Origin: Palsa-504 sp963808615
GTDB lineage: Bacteria > Actinomycetota > Actinomycetes > Streptosporangiales > Streptosporangiaceae
Direction of reading: 5' to 3'
Length of the DNA: 64,000 nucleotides
Assembly: GCA_963808615.1 (NCBI GenBank)
Contig: CAWEGV010000004.1
Span: 62,001 to 126,000 of the forward strand
Shown: positions 54,571 through 63,581 of the stretch, in pieces
Numbering within the stretch: position 1 is the first letter of the stretch
Layout: each line of letters begins with the position of its first letter
Notes under the pieces: generated by a model
The model's database searches: none
Seen by the model: only the letters and a program-made list of their open reading frames with translations
What the model was told of the DNA's origin: nothing
Translations under genes and position numbers: made by a program

Positions 54571-55483
54571 TGACGAACTCGGCCCCGGTGGCGGCCGGCT
54601 TATCGGGCAGGCGGCAGGTAACTGCCCCCTCGCTCACCCGGAGGTCAGCCTCCCAGCCTGCCCCGGCGGGGCGGCAGGCGGCGACGACACCGCTCAGGAC
54701 CAATCCCTTATCGCCGAACGCTCCGGCGATCACCCGCTCGGGATGAACTCCCGCCACGTTATCGCCGCTGGGCACGAAGCCCAGGTAGCCGATGAGTTCG
54801 GCCACCCGCCGCGAGGCAGGCCGCAGCACGACCTCATCGGGCGCGCCGACCTGCAGGAATTCGCCGTGATCGAGCACGGCCAGGTGGTCCGCGAATGCCT
54901 GGGCGTCGGCCAGCTCATGGGTGACCAGCACGGCAGGCATCGACCGGTCCGCCACCAGGGAGCTCACCAGGTCGGTGAGGGCACGGCGCAGGCTGGCGTC
55001 CAGGCCGGTGTAGGGCTCGTCCAGCAGCAGCGCGTCGCAGTGGGCGAGCAGCAGGCGGCCGAGCGCCACCCGGTGCGCCTGGCCGCCGGACAAGCGCGCG
55101 GGCATCGCGGCGAGCAGGCGCTCGATGCCCAGCGCCGAGGCCAGCGAGGACAACTCGGGCCCTGACTTCGATGCCGACGGCGCGTAGCACAGGTTGTCCC
55201 GGACGGTCAGGTGCGGGAACAGCCCCGGGTCCTGGCGCAGCAGCCCGATCCGGCGCTGCCATGGCGGCACGGCCACCGCGGGCGGCACGGTCGAGGTGAG
55301 CACCCGTCCGGCCAGCTCGACCCGGCCCCGCTGCGGGTAGACCAGCCCTGCGATGGCCTCGAGCAGCGTTGTCTTGCCCGCGCCGGACGGCCCGAACAGC
55401 GCAAGCCGCTCACCGGGAGCCACCCGCAAGGCCGCGCGCACAGTGAACTCCCGGCGGTCAACCTCGACGTCGGCGTCCAGCAC
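54488..55483 (-). CDS. molybdate/tungstate-type ABC transporter ATP-binding protein
   Basis: About 331 residues. Walker A is GPSGAGKTTL, the signature is RLSGGQAHRVALGRLLLA, and Walker B is DALLLDEPYTG. A C-terminal extension of about 90 residues resembles a TOBE-like oxyanion-sensing domain. The GTG at 55483 is preferred; it overlaps the permease end by 26 bases. With the downstream-encoded permease and binding protein it forms a ModABC/TupABC-like importer of an oxyanion. Confidence 0.83.
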   Translation of the reverse strand: MLDADVEVDRREFTVRAALRVAPGERLALFGPSGAGKTTLLEAIAGLVYPQRGRVELAGRVLTSTVPPAVAVPPWQRRIGLLRQDPGLFPHLTVRDNLCYAPSASKSGPELSSLASALGIERLLAAMPARLSGGQAHRVALGRLLLAHCDALLLDEPYTGLDASLRRALTDLVSSLVADRSMPAVLVTHELADAQAFADHLAVLDHGEFLQVGAPDEVVLRPASRRVAELIGYLGFVPSGDNVAGVHPERVIAGAFGDKGLVLSGVVAACRPAGAGWEADLRVSEGAVTCRLPDKPAATGAEFVITVLDPPIFGADGKALPAGLGSARPRS

Positions 55484-56396
55484 GGGCGCTCCAGATGTAG
55501 GCAGCCAGCGGCAGCGGCAGGGCGACCACCAGCAGGACCAGGGCATACGGCAGCGCGGAAGCCAGGCCGGTCTCCTGCAGCGTCGTATATATCTGCAACG
55601 GTATCCCGGCCGGGTGGTAGGCGATGATGATGACCGCGCCGAAGGCGCCCATCGCCCTGGCCCAGGCGATGGACAGAGCCATGGCCAGGCCAGGCGCGGC
55701 CAGCGGCAGCGTGACCCGCCGGAAGACCCGTCGCGGCCGGTCGCCGAGCAGCCCGGCCTGCTGTTCCAGCCGCGGCTCGACGCTGGCGAAGGCCACCTGT
55801 GCGCCGAGCACGTAGTACGGTGCCGACTCGTACACCTCGGCGATGACCAGGGCCAGGAAGGTGTTGGTCGCGGACAGGTTGAAGTGGGCGAGAAGATTAC
55901 CGATCGGCGTGTACGGGCCGACCAGGAAGACCAGCAGCAGGCCGATGACCAGCGGCGGCAACAACAGGCTGCACAAGACCCCCGCCTCCCAGATCCGCGG
56001 GAACGGCAGCTTCCCGCGGGCCATCATCCAGGCCAGCGGTGTGCAGAACACGAACAGCACGCCGAGCGTCACCAGGCCGGACTCAAGCGAGACCACGAGC
56101 GGGTCCAGTGCTCCCGGTGCGGTCAGCGCGCTCGCGATGGCGCTGCCCGATAGGTGCGTGAGCAGGGCGATGATCGGGCCGAGCAGGGCGAGCCAGACCA
56201 CCGCCGCCCCGGCGACGGACGCGATCGGCGACAGCGACCGTATCCGCAGCGGAGCCCCCGTGATCCGCCCGGACCCGGCCGGCCGGCGCTGCCCGGGAGC
56301 GGGGGAGGGGTTATCTCCCTGGACAGCGCCGCCAGCTGCCGCAGCCGGGTTAGGTGCCCAGCTCACTCGAGATCGCTGAGGGTACCGCGCTCGCAT
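55458..56396 (-). CDS. molybdate/tungstate-type ABC permease
   Basis: A 312-residue inner-membrane protein with about six helices after a 50-residue polar start. The permease EAA-loop is visible in EQQAGLLGDRPRRVFRRVTLPLAAPGLAM. It is of the ModB/CysW group. The given start overlaps the binding-protein gene by 47 bases; I found no better start codon downstream. Confidence 0.83.
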   Translation of the reverse strand: MRARYPQRSRVSWAPNPAAAAGGAVQGDNPSPAPGQRRPAGSGRITGAPLRIRSLSPIASVAGAAVVWLALLGPIIALLTHLSGSAIASALTAPGALDPLVVSLESGLVTLGVLFVFCTPLAWMMARGKLPFPRIWEAGVLCSLLLPPLVIGLLLVFLVGPYTPIGNLLAHFNLSATNTFLALVIAEVYESAPYYVLGAQVAFASVEPRLEQQAGLLGDRPRRVFRRVTLPLAAPGLAMALSIAWARAMGAFGAVIIIAYHPAGIPLQIYTTLQETGLASALPYALVLLVVALPLPLAAYIWSARAGRRRRG

Positions 56397-57390
56397 CCCC
56401 GGTCACCGTCGGCGCGAGCACCGTGAAACCGCCCTGCTTGTACAGGGCCAGGCCAGCCGGCGACAGGGTGTACTTGACGAACGCGATCCCGGCATCGGTG
56501 GGCGTGCCGACCAGGGTGATGTCGATGACCTGCGGCGACCCGTGCTTGGTTCCGCTCTTGACCGTAATTGATGCTGTATGGTACATGGCCGCGTACTTGC
56601 TGCAGCACAGGTTGATCTGCGGCACCAGCGGGACGTAGGCCAGATGCAGCTCGATCGCCTGGGTGACGAAAGCGCTCGAGGCGTCCAGCTGTCCCGACTG
56701 GAGCGTCGAGTCCAGCGAGGACTCGGCGTAGATCTGCGACGACGAGGTGGTGCCCCAGTCCGTGGTGCCCAGGATCTTGCTGACCGTATCCGAGGGCAGA
56801 TGGTCGTAGGCCTGAGCGAGCTGCAGCATGTAGATGAAGTCCCGGCCCTGCGGGTCGATGTTGGGGTCGGTCCTGCCGAGCTTGAGGCCGGGCGTCTGCA
56901 GCAGGGTAAACAGGTCCGATGCCGGCTTGCTGCCATCGGCGATGGCCTTGAACTGGCTGGCGTACTTGCCGGTCGGGTTGTAGGCCACGACCATCTCGGT
57001 GCCGGCGTACTGGATGTACCACTTGGTGAAGCTGGGCTCGAGCGGGGTGATGTTGTCACCGCCGACGCTCTGGAAGACGTTCGGGTGGATCTCGCTGGCC
57101 GCGATGTCGGACTCCAGGTCGCCGGAAGACGCGCCGAAGCCCGAGAAGCCATAGCCGGTGGCCGCCGTGAAAGCGGGGCCGGCGACCTTCTCGTTCAGGT
57201 ATTGGAGCGAGGACGCATAAGCCACATTGGCCGTGCCCGTCGGCTTGCTGCTGGACGCCGAAGCGCTCGCCGACGTTGAACTCGTGGTTGAGCTGGACGA
57301 ACTGCTGCTGCATCCTGCGGCCAGCGCGGTGCACGTTAGGGCGAGCACAGCGATGACAGGCGCTCGTTTCCTGACGAAGACAAAGATCAT
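56350..57390 (-). CDS. extracellular solute-binding lipoprotein (ModA/WtpA-like)
   Basis: About 346 residues. A signal peptide ends in the lipobox LAAGC, followed by a Ser/Thr linker of about 30 residues. The binding fold opens ANVAYASSLQYLNEKVAGPAF, the pattern of archaeal-type WtpA/ModA-like oxyanion binders. EMVVAYNPTGKYASQFKAI is the hinge region. The ATG at 57390 is chosen over a TTG 12 codons upstream. The gene order binding protein-permease-ATPase is one operon. Confidence 0.82.
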   Translation of the reverse strand: MIFVFVRKRAPVIAVLALTCTALAAGCSSSSSSSTTSSTSASASASSSKPTGTANVAYASSLQYLNEKVAGPAFTAATGYGFSGFGASSGDLESDIAASEIHPNVFQSVGGDNITPLEPSFTKWYIQYAGTEMVVAYNPTGKYASQFKAIADGSKPASDLFTLLQTPGLKLGRTDPNIDPQGRDFIYMLQLAQAYDHLPSDTVSKILGTTDWGTTSSSQIYAESSLDSTLQSGQLDASSAFVTQAIELHLAYVPLVPQINLCCSKYAAMYHTASITVKSGTKHGSPQVIDITLVGTPTDAGIAFVKYTLSPAGLALYKQGGFTVLAPTVTGDASAVPSAISSELGT

Positions 57391-57489
57391 TCCCAGAACA
57401 TTGCCACTGATGGTTGCGTTGCGCAAGTAACATGGACATACGGCCGGAACAGGCCCGGCTATTCCCCGTCAAACGGCGTCGGCGCTGCG

Positions 57490-57765
57490 GTGAAGCCGCT
57501 TGGCAGTATCACTCCGCGGGGGGCATTGTGGACCGGTGAGCACCCCCGATCTTCCGCCCCCGCCGGATACCACGCCAGGACCAGCCCCGATGAGCTCAAG
57601 CGCCGCATCGACCAGGCGGCCCGGTTCGTGCCGCTGGATCAGCTGTGCCTGTCGGGCCAGTGCGGGTTCTCCTCCACCGTGGAGGGCAACGCGCTGACCC
57701 CCGAGGAGCAGCTGGCCAAGCTCCGCCTCATCGTCGACGTCGCCCGCGACATCTGGGGCGACTGA
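57490..57765 (+). pseudogene. C-terminal fragment of a MetE-family methyltransferase
   Basis: The last 65 residues (SPDELKRRIDQAARFV, PLDQLCLSGQCGFSST, LTPEEQLAKLRLIV) match the end of cobalamin-independent methionine synthase-like proteins, including the Cys of QCGFSS that ligates the catalytic zinc. The first 25 codons are unrelated, and the other 300 residues of the family are missing. It is most likely a decayed gene end. Confidence 0.75.
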
Positions 57766-57816
57766 GCTGGGCGTCGACGGCGGCTATGACCAGGAAGACG
57801 CCGACCGTCACCGCGG

Positions 57817-58524
57817 CTAGGCCTCGCGGACCGCGCTGCGCACGAGCTCGGCCGAGACGACCGCCATCCTGCGCCGCTCTGCCCTGGCCTGGGCCCGGAG
57901 CTTTTCGTATGCGGCGTGCGCGGAAATGCCCTGCTGACCGATGAGCACGCCCTTGGCCTGCTCGATGATGGCCCGGGAGTTCAAGGCGCCCTGTAGCTGC
58001 ATGGCGAGCTCCGTCTGCTGCTCGCCCATCATCATGCTGGCGATGAGCAGCGCGGCCAGGTCAGTGAACGCCAGCAGCGCCAGCTCCGCCTCGGGCGCCC
58101 AGGGGTGCCGTTCTTCTGATACCACCGCGACCACGCCCACCGCGTCCTGGTTATAGGGGATGGGGCTGGCTAGCACGGCGCGGACGCCCCGGGCCACCGC
58201 ATCCTGGCGGAACGAGGGCCATCGCGTGTCCGATGTGAGGTCCTCGGCCCCTACCAGTACCTTGTCGTCGAACGCCGTGATGCACGGGCCTTCATGAAGG
58301 CGAATGTGCAGCTCTTCCAGGTGTTCCATGCGGGCGTCGGATACCGCGGCGTTGCGCAGGTGATGCTCGGCGTCGGCCAGCATCAGTCCGGCGCCGTCCA
58401 CAGAGAAGATCGCGTGGGTCACCTCAACGATCTGGTGCATGGCCTCCTCGACACGCATCTCTCCGAAACGCAGTCGGCCGAGCTCGTTGAGGGCCTGGCG
58501 GACATCATGCAGCGAGACGTTCAC
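57817..58524 (-). CDS. GAF-ANTAR transcription antitermination regulator
   Basis: A 235-residue protein. A GAF domain spans about residues 20-160 (LHEGPCITAFDDKVLVGAEDL). The C-terminal ANTAR RNA-binding domain reads LNSRAIIEQAKGVLIGQQGISAHAAYEKLRAQAR. Such regulators bind paired hairpins in mRNA to prevent termination and are abundant in actinobacteria. It is not obviously linked to the neighbours. Confidence 0.88.
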   Translation of the reverse strand: MNVSLHDVRQALNELGRLRFGEMRVEEAMHQIVEVTHAIFSVDGAGLMLADAEHHLRNAAVSDARMEHLEELHIRLHEGPCITAFDDKVLVGAEDLTSDTRWPSFRQDAVARGVRAVLASPIPYNQDAVGVVAVVSEERHPWAPEAELALLAFTDLAALLIASMMMGEQQTELAMQLQGALNSRAIIEQAKGVLIGQQGISAHAAYEKLRAQARAERRRMAVVSAELVRSAVREA

Positions 58525-58563
58525 GCAGGCAACCTACCTGTTTTCCGCGGGTTTCCACATGAG

Positions 58564-58932
58564 CTATCCCTCGATCTCGCAGTTGGCGTCCAGGGCGGTG
58601 AGCTCGAGAACGCGGCGGACCGCCCGGCTGGGGTGCCTGATGACCGGCCGTCCGAGGCCCGGCACGTGTTGTCCTGCCTCCGCGATGAGGCGCGCGGAAC
58701 CGCAGTCCATGAAACTAGTCCGTGCCATGTCAAGGATCAGCCGCCGCGGCTTCCGGCGCAGGATCAGCGACAGGGCCTCTGACAGCTGCGACCTGGTGAT
58801 CAGGTCCAGCTCACCGCTGATCACGACGGTGGCGATGCCCCGGCTGAACTCGATCTGGATCGCCACCGGCGCGGACGGCGGTCCGGTAGTCCGGCGGTCG
58901 GGCGGTTCGGAGCCGGAATCTGGCCACATCAT
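58564..58932 (-). CDS. STAS-domain anti-anti-sigma factor
   Basis: A 122-residue STAS protein: IATVVISGELDLITRSQL and LDMARTSFMDCGSARLI, where the Ser of the latter is the usual phosphorylation site. It would bind an anti-sigma kinase to release a stress sigma factor. Its start is near the 59-kb gap and its stop lies 39 bases from the GAF-ANTAR start, so the two may be an operon. Confidence 0.85.
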   Translation of the reverse strand: MMWPDSGSEPPDRRTTGPPSAPVAIQIEFSRGIATVVISGELDLITRSQLSEALSLILRRKPRRLILDMARTSFMDCGSARLIAEAGQHVPGLGRPVIRHPSRAVRRVLELTALDANCEIEG

Positions 58933-59170
58933 GAGGACCCTCGCTCAGCAGCGGCAACCAGGGTTTCAGCCGGCGGCTGTCAGGGGGCCTCTCCTGCGAT
59001 CATCCAGGAAAATGCGGGGCCAGTGCCGGCCTAGCGGCGGGCCGCGAGGGTCTGGGCGGCATCATGATCTGATCCAGTATGCCTCATGCCGGCGAGCTCG
59101 CAAGCCAAAGGCCGGGAGCCGCTGCACCCCGGGGTCGGATCTACGGCCAGGGGCCTGCAAAAGTGTTGTC

Positions 59171-59953
59171 ATGCCCTGGATTGAGCTTGACGGTGCCGTC
59201 AACGTGCGCGACCTGGGCGGGCTGCCTACCGAGGACGGCCGCGAGACGGTCGCCGGCCGGCTGCTGCGCGCGGACAACCTGCAGGAGCTGTCAGCCGCTG
59301 ACGTCGTCAGACTGGTGCGCGACATCGGCGTGACCACGGTCGTCGACTTGCGCAGTTCGGCCGAGCTGGCCTCCGAAGGTCCGGCCCCCCTGGACTCCGT
59401 GGCCGATGTCCGGCATGCTCATCACCCGGTCATACCCGAGATCGGATCGGCCACCGATGCCGCCGCAGAGGCTCTGCTCATCCGGACGAAACAGGATAGG
59501 TCCCGCTTCCCCGGGGATCCCACCTGCGGGCACTACCTGGGTTACCTGGACGACCGTCCCGATCAGGTGGTCGGCGCGCTGCGGAGTATCGCGCAGGCCC
59601 AAGGCGCGGCGCTGGTTCACTGCGCCGCAGGCAAGGACAGGACAGGCGTCGTGGTGGCGCTGGCGCTGACCGTAGCGGGGGTGCGGCCCGAGGCCGCCAT
59701 CGCCGACTATGCCGCCACGGGGGAGCGCGCCGAGGCCATCATAAGCCGACTGCGCAGGTCGCCGACGTACGCCAGGGATATCGACAGCCTGCCCGCGGAG
59801 TCGCACCGGCCACGGCCGGAAACCATGGCGGCGTTCCTCCAGCAGATGGACGCCCGCCACGGCGGGGTCACCCGGTGGCTGACCGGTCATGGCCTCGGTG
59901 CCGACGAGCTGAGCCTGCTGAGGTCCAAGCTCCGCCCCGCGGATCTCACATGA
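59171..59953 (+). CDS. tyrosine-protein phosphatase
   Basis: A 260-residue phosphatase of the PtpB/IphP type. NVRDLGGLPTEDG near the start and the P-loop HCAAGKDRTG (Cys nucleophile, Arg) are diagnostic. A 60-residue C-terminal helical part follows. It removes phosphate from tyrosine (possibly phosphoinositides). The ATG at 59171 is chosen; the longer frame upstream covers the antisense STAS gene. Confidence 0.9.
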   Translation: MPWIELDGAVNVRDLGGLPTEDGRETVAGRLLRADNLQELSAADVVRLVRDIGVTTVVDLRSSAELASEGPAPLDSVADVRHAHHPVIPEIGSATDAAAEALLIRTKQDRSRFPGDPTCGHYLGYLDDRPDQVVGALRSIAQAQGAALVHCAAGKDRTGVVVALALTVAGVRPEAAIADYAATGERAEAIISRLRRSPTYARDIDSLPAESHRPRPETMAAFLQQMDARHGGVTRWLTGHGLGADELSLLRSKLRPADLT

Positions 59954-60023
59954 TGGGCATCGGTCTCGGTGACCCTTCCCGGGGAGCCGGTGCTGATCGC
60001 GCCCAGGCCGTAGCCGCGCCTGG

Positions 60024-61694
60024 CTATCCGGCCGGCAGGCGGTTGAGGGAAAAGGGCGGGATGATCCGCAGTTCGGTGTTCCTGTCGCTGGCGTTGCCGG
60101 CCAAGGCCGAGATGGGCCAGGGGACGTTGGCCGAAAGCTCGCGGTGCAACGCCGCCAGGTCGTCGCCGGTCTCCAGCGAGGCCGGCGAGAGCGGCGTGTC
60201 ATGGTCGACCATCGTGGTCACGATGGACAGGTACTCGCCGTGATCGACCAGTTCGACCACCCGGGTCTGACACGGCCAGTCGACCACCGCGCACGTGGTG
60301 ACCTCCCAGAAACCCCGCGCAGGGTCGGCCGGGTCACGGTGCGGGCGGATCGAGTTGGTGTGCGTGTGACCATTGAGCCACAGCACTACGTTGGGAAACC
60401 GGTGTAGCAAGGCGAGCAGGTCCGCAGCGCCGAGCAACGGCATGCCATCGGGACCCGGGTGAGCGCAGGTGTTGTCCAGCGTGCTCGTCCCATGGTGGGA
60501 GAACACGACCACCAGCCGGTCGTCGTGACCGGTCAGGACTTCACTCCCGTCCGGTGCGCGGTGAGCCGAGTGCACTTCGCCGAGCCGGGCTTCCAGCCAG
60601 CGGGCCTGCTCCGGGTCAAGGCACCCGGACGCGCCGCCGGCCAGGCAGTTGGTGTCGAGCGCAATGAACCGCACCGCGGGCGTGTCATGCACGTAGTACG
60701 CGGTGTCGTCCATCCGGTTCCGCTCGCTGAACCCGTGCCCGAACGGCCGCGAGCCGGCCCGCAGGTGAGCGTCGACGAAATCCCGCCTGCTGATCGGCCG
60801 GCGGAACGCATCCGGTGTGACCTGCTGGTATGGGCCGGCCATGAACGCCTCGGGGCTCTCGGTGAACAGCTCGAGCGCCCGGTCGTGATCGAAGTCGGCT
60901 GGCAGCCCGGTCGGTTTCCTGTCACCGGTCAGCGCGGCGGCCAGGCCCGGGGTCTGGGTCCCGACGCCCTGGTTGAGCGCCTCGTGATTGCCGAAGCAGG
61001 ACAGCCAGGGGACCGGCAGGCCGGCCGCTGAGAACTCACGCAACGCCCGCCGCAGCAGGCCCGGGTGGTGCGGGAAGCCGTACTCGCGCCGGAAGAAGTC
61101 CGGCCCGCCAGGACCTGGCTCGTCCGGCCTCCAGAAGATGTCGCCAGGCCACTGCGGCGACTGCACTCCCTCATAGTCCGGCCCGCCGGAATCCGGTGAG
61201 ACCAGGCCGCCTTCGAACAGGGCCAGGAACGCCTGCAACTCGTTCCACTGCGCGTTGTCGATCGCGTCACCGGTGGTCACGGCCAGCTGCAACGGCAGGC
61301 TGGTGGCCGGGCCGTGCACCGCGCCGAGCGTGCGGATGGTGGCGTCGACGGCATGTACCGTCAGGGCCTCCTGGGGACGCTGCACGGGCACGATCTCGGC
61401 GTACCTGGGGTCGGCGAAATGGGCATTGAGGAACTCGAACCTGGCCGGCGATTGAACGTCGGCGAGCTGGAGATCGGTGATGTGAACCAGGCAGAACAGC
61501 GCCTGGCCCGGGCCGGGCGCGGGTTCTGACCTCGTGCCCGCGGAAAGCCCGGCCGGGCCGAGTTCGTGGCGGACCAGGTGCGGCTCGCCTTCGACGATCT
61601 CGACGGCCCGGTACGAGCCCGAGAGTCCGCGGCGCAGCACCGCTCCGTGCGCCAGCCGCCGATGCGTGGTCAGCGGCGGGTGCCTGCCGCTCAC
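60024..61694 (-). CDS. metallophosphoesterase (TIGR03767-like)
   Basis: A 556-residue calcineurin-like phosphoesterase. The metal motifs are HITDLQLAD, TTGDAIDN, CFGNHEAL, VVFSHHG and LNGHTHTN, in the order expected for a two-metal site. The family is an actinobacterial group; the substrate is unknown. The GTG start is 13 bases after the ABC ATPase stop, so it may act on a phosphorylated compound imported by that transporter. Confidence 0.85.
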   Translation of the reverse strand: MSGRHPPLTTHRRLAHGAVLRRGLSGSYRAVEIVEGEPHLVRHELGPAGLSAGTRSEPAPGPGQALFCLVHITDLQLADVQSPARFEFLNAHFADPRYAEIVPVQRPQEALTVHAVDATIRTLGAVHGPATSLPLQLAVTTGDAIDNAQWNELQAFLALFEGGLVSPDSGGPDYEGVQSPQWPGDIFWRPDEPGPGGPDFFRREYGFPHHPGLLRRALREFSAAGLPVPWLSCFGNHEALNQGVGTQTPGLAAALTGDRKPTGLPADFDHDRALELFTESPEAFMAGPYQQVTPDAFRRPISRRDFVDAHLRAGSRPFGHGFSERNRMDDTAYYVHDTPAVRFIALDTNCLAGGASGCLDPEQARWLEARLGEVHSAHRAPDGSEVLTGHDDRLVVVFSHHGTSTLDNTCAHPGPDGMPLLGAADLLALLHRFPNVVLWLNGHTHTNSIRPHRDPADPARGFWEVTTCAVVDWPCQTRVVELVDHGEYLSIVTTMVDHDTPLSPASLETGDDLAALHRELSANVPWPISALAGNASDRNTELRIIPPFSLNRLPAG

Positions 61695-61707
61695 GCGGTG
61701 CCCCCGC

Positions 61708-62836
61708 TCAAGCCTCTTCGTCGGCCGCGGGAGCGGCCAGCTCCGAATCGGCCGACACGAGCACCGGGTCGGGGCGGATCGTCAGCGCGACGCGGCTGCC
61801 CGCCGGCAGGGCCGTGGCGTCCGCGGTCGGGAGCTGGGCCAGGATCGTGGCGTCGCCGAGATCGACGGTGATCCGGCTGGTCGCGCCGAGGAAGGCGATC
61901 GCGATCACCGTGCCGATGAGCGGGCCGGAATCGGGTGTGGTGTCGGACGCCAGGGCGACTGCTTCCGGCCGGATGAGCGCCACCACCCGGCCGTCGGGCG
62001 TATCACTGTCCACCAGCGGCAGCGTGCACCCGCGGACGATGACCTGGCCGCCCCTGACTTCGCCCGGCAGCCGGTTGGACAGGCCGACGAACTGGGCCAC
62101 GAACGGCGTGGCCAGCCGCGAGTAGACCTCGGTGGGTGGCGCGAGCTGCTCGAGGCTGCCCTCCCGCATGACGCCGACCCGGTCGGCGATGGCCAGCGCC
62201 TCCTCCTGGTCATGGGTGACGAACAGCGTGGTGATGCCCACCTCGAGCTGAATCCGGCGGATCTGGTCCCGCAGCTGCGCCCGGACCTTGGCGTCCAGCG
62301 CCGACAGCGGCTCGTCGAGCAGCAGCACCTGCGGCTCGATGGCCAGCGCGCGGGCCAGCGCGACGCGCTGCTGCTGGCCGCCGGAGAGCTGGTGCGGGTA
62401 CCGGTCGGCCTGCGTGGGCAGGTCCACCAGTTCCAGCATGTCCATCGCGCGCTTGTCGCGCTGAGCCGCGGCGATCCGGCGCAGCCGCAGCCCGAAGGCC
62501 ACGTTCTGCCGCACCGTCATGTGCGGGAACAGCGAGTAGGCCTGGAACACCATCCCCATGTCGCGTTTGTTGGCCGGGACCCGGGTGATGTCCCTGCCGC
62601 CGACGAAGATATGGCCGGTGTCGGCGTCCTCCAGTCCGGCCAGCAGGCGCAGCGTGGTGGTCTTGCCGCAGCCCGACGGGCCGAGCAGCACGATGAGCTC
62701 GCCGGGCTGCAGGGTCAGGTCGAGCCGGTCGAGCGCGACCACGGGGCCGTAGTGCCAGGCTCAGTCCCTCCATGCGCACTTCGACGGCGGTCCTGGCCAG
62801 GCCGTCCGCAGTTCCGGTCACGGGCGAAGTAGTCAC
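61708..62836 (-). CDS. PotA/FbpC-type ABC transporter ATP-binding protein (N-terminal frameshift)
   Basis: Walker A GPSGCGKTTTLRLLAGLE, signature YPHQLSGGQQQRVALARALA, Walker B VLLLDEPLSALD, and a TOBE domain after residue 240. The start MTTSPVTGTADG at 62836 leads into RMEGLSLA, where the next expected residues are Tyr-Gly of the A-loop. At about 62752 one extra base shifts the frame. The remaining frame starts only at a GTG before VALDRLDL, which would lack the A-loop aromatic. Either the protein is shortened or there is a sequencing error. It follows the permease by 10 bases. Confidence 0.83.
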
Positions 62837-62846
62837 GGGCCGTACC

Positions 62847-63566
62847 TCATCCCCGGCCGCGGCGGGGGCGGCCAGCGTAGGACATGATCAGCAGCAGCAC
62901 CCCGGTGAACAGCAGCGCGGCGAGCGAGGTGGAGAAGAGCACGCCGGCGTTCGGGGTGTTCCGGCTGATGGAGTACAGCTCCACCTGCAAGTTGGTGTAC
63001 AGCAGGAGGTAGGCGATGGTGAACTCGCCGAGCACCACGCCCGCGGTCAGGATCAGGGCGTTCAAGATGGCCGCCCGCATGTTCGGCGCGATCACCCGGA
63101 CCAGCACGGTGAACCAGCTCGCCCCGAGGCTGCGCGCGGCCTCGGACAGGGTGGTCACGTCAATCGCGCTCAGCCCGGCGGCCAGCGCCCGGTAGGCGTA
63201 GGGCAGCGCCAGGATCACGTAGACCCAGAACAGCATGAGCGCGGACAGGCTGATGCGCTGGAGCCTGTTGTAGATCTCGCCGAGGCCGACGACGAGCGAA
63301 ATGGCGGGGATGGCCAGCGGCAGCAGGCAGAGGAACTCGATGGTGCGCGACAGCCACTGCACCCGCAGCCGGACCCACACCATGGTGGGCACCAGCAGCA
63401 CCAGCGTGACGGCGCAGGTGATGGCGGCCAGTTCCAGGGTGATCTCGATCGCGCTGATCAGGGGAGGAATGCCTGTGTTCTGGTAGGAGGCGATCTGCTT
63501 CCAGGCCGTCACCGACCACGTTCCGAGCGTGGCTCCCTCCAGGGAGAACCGGGCCAGCCCGAGCAA
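62847..63566 (-). CDS. PotC/PhnV-type ABC permease, N-terminus altered by a deletion
   Basis: A 239-residue permease with six helices and the EAA loop (LSEAARSLGASWFTVLVRVIAPNM). The first recognisable helix begins WNFLLPLLGLARFSLEG, directly abutting the truncated LacI gene in another frame. The only start is a TTG inside that helix, so the usual N-terminal residues and the ribosome-binding site are gone. It pairs with the ATPase and metallophosphoesterase downstream. It is probably damaged or poorly expressed. Confidence 0.72.
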   Translation of the reverse strand: MLGLARFSLEGATLGTWSVTAWKQIASYQNTGIPPLISAIEITLELAAITCAVTLVLLVPTMVWVRLRVQWLSRTIEFLCLLPLAIPAISLVVGLGEIYNRLQRISLSALMLFWVYVILALPYAYRALAAGLSAIDVTTLSEAARSLGASWFTVLVRVIAPNMRAAILNALILTAGVVLGEFTIAYLLLYTNLQVELYSISRNTPNAGVLFSTSLAALLFTGVLLLIMSYAGRPRRGRG

Positions 63567-63581
63567 CGGCAGCAGGAAGTT

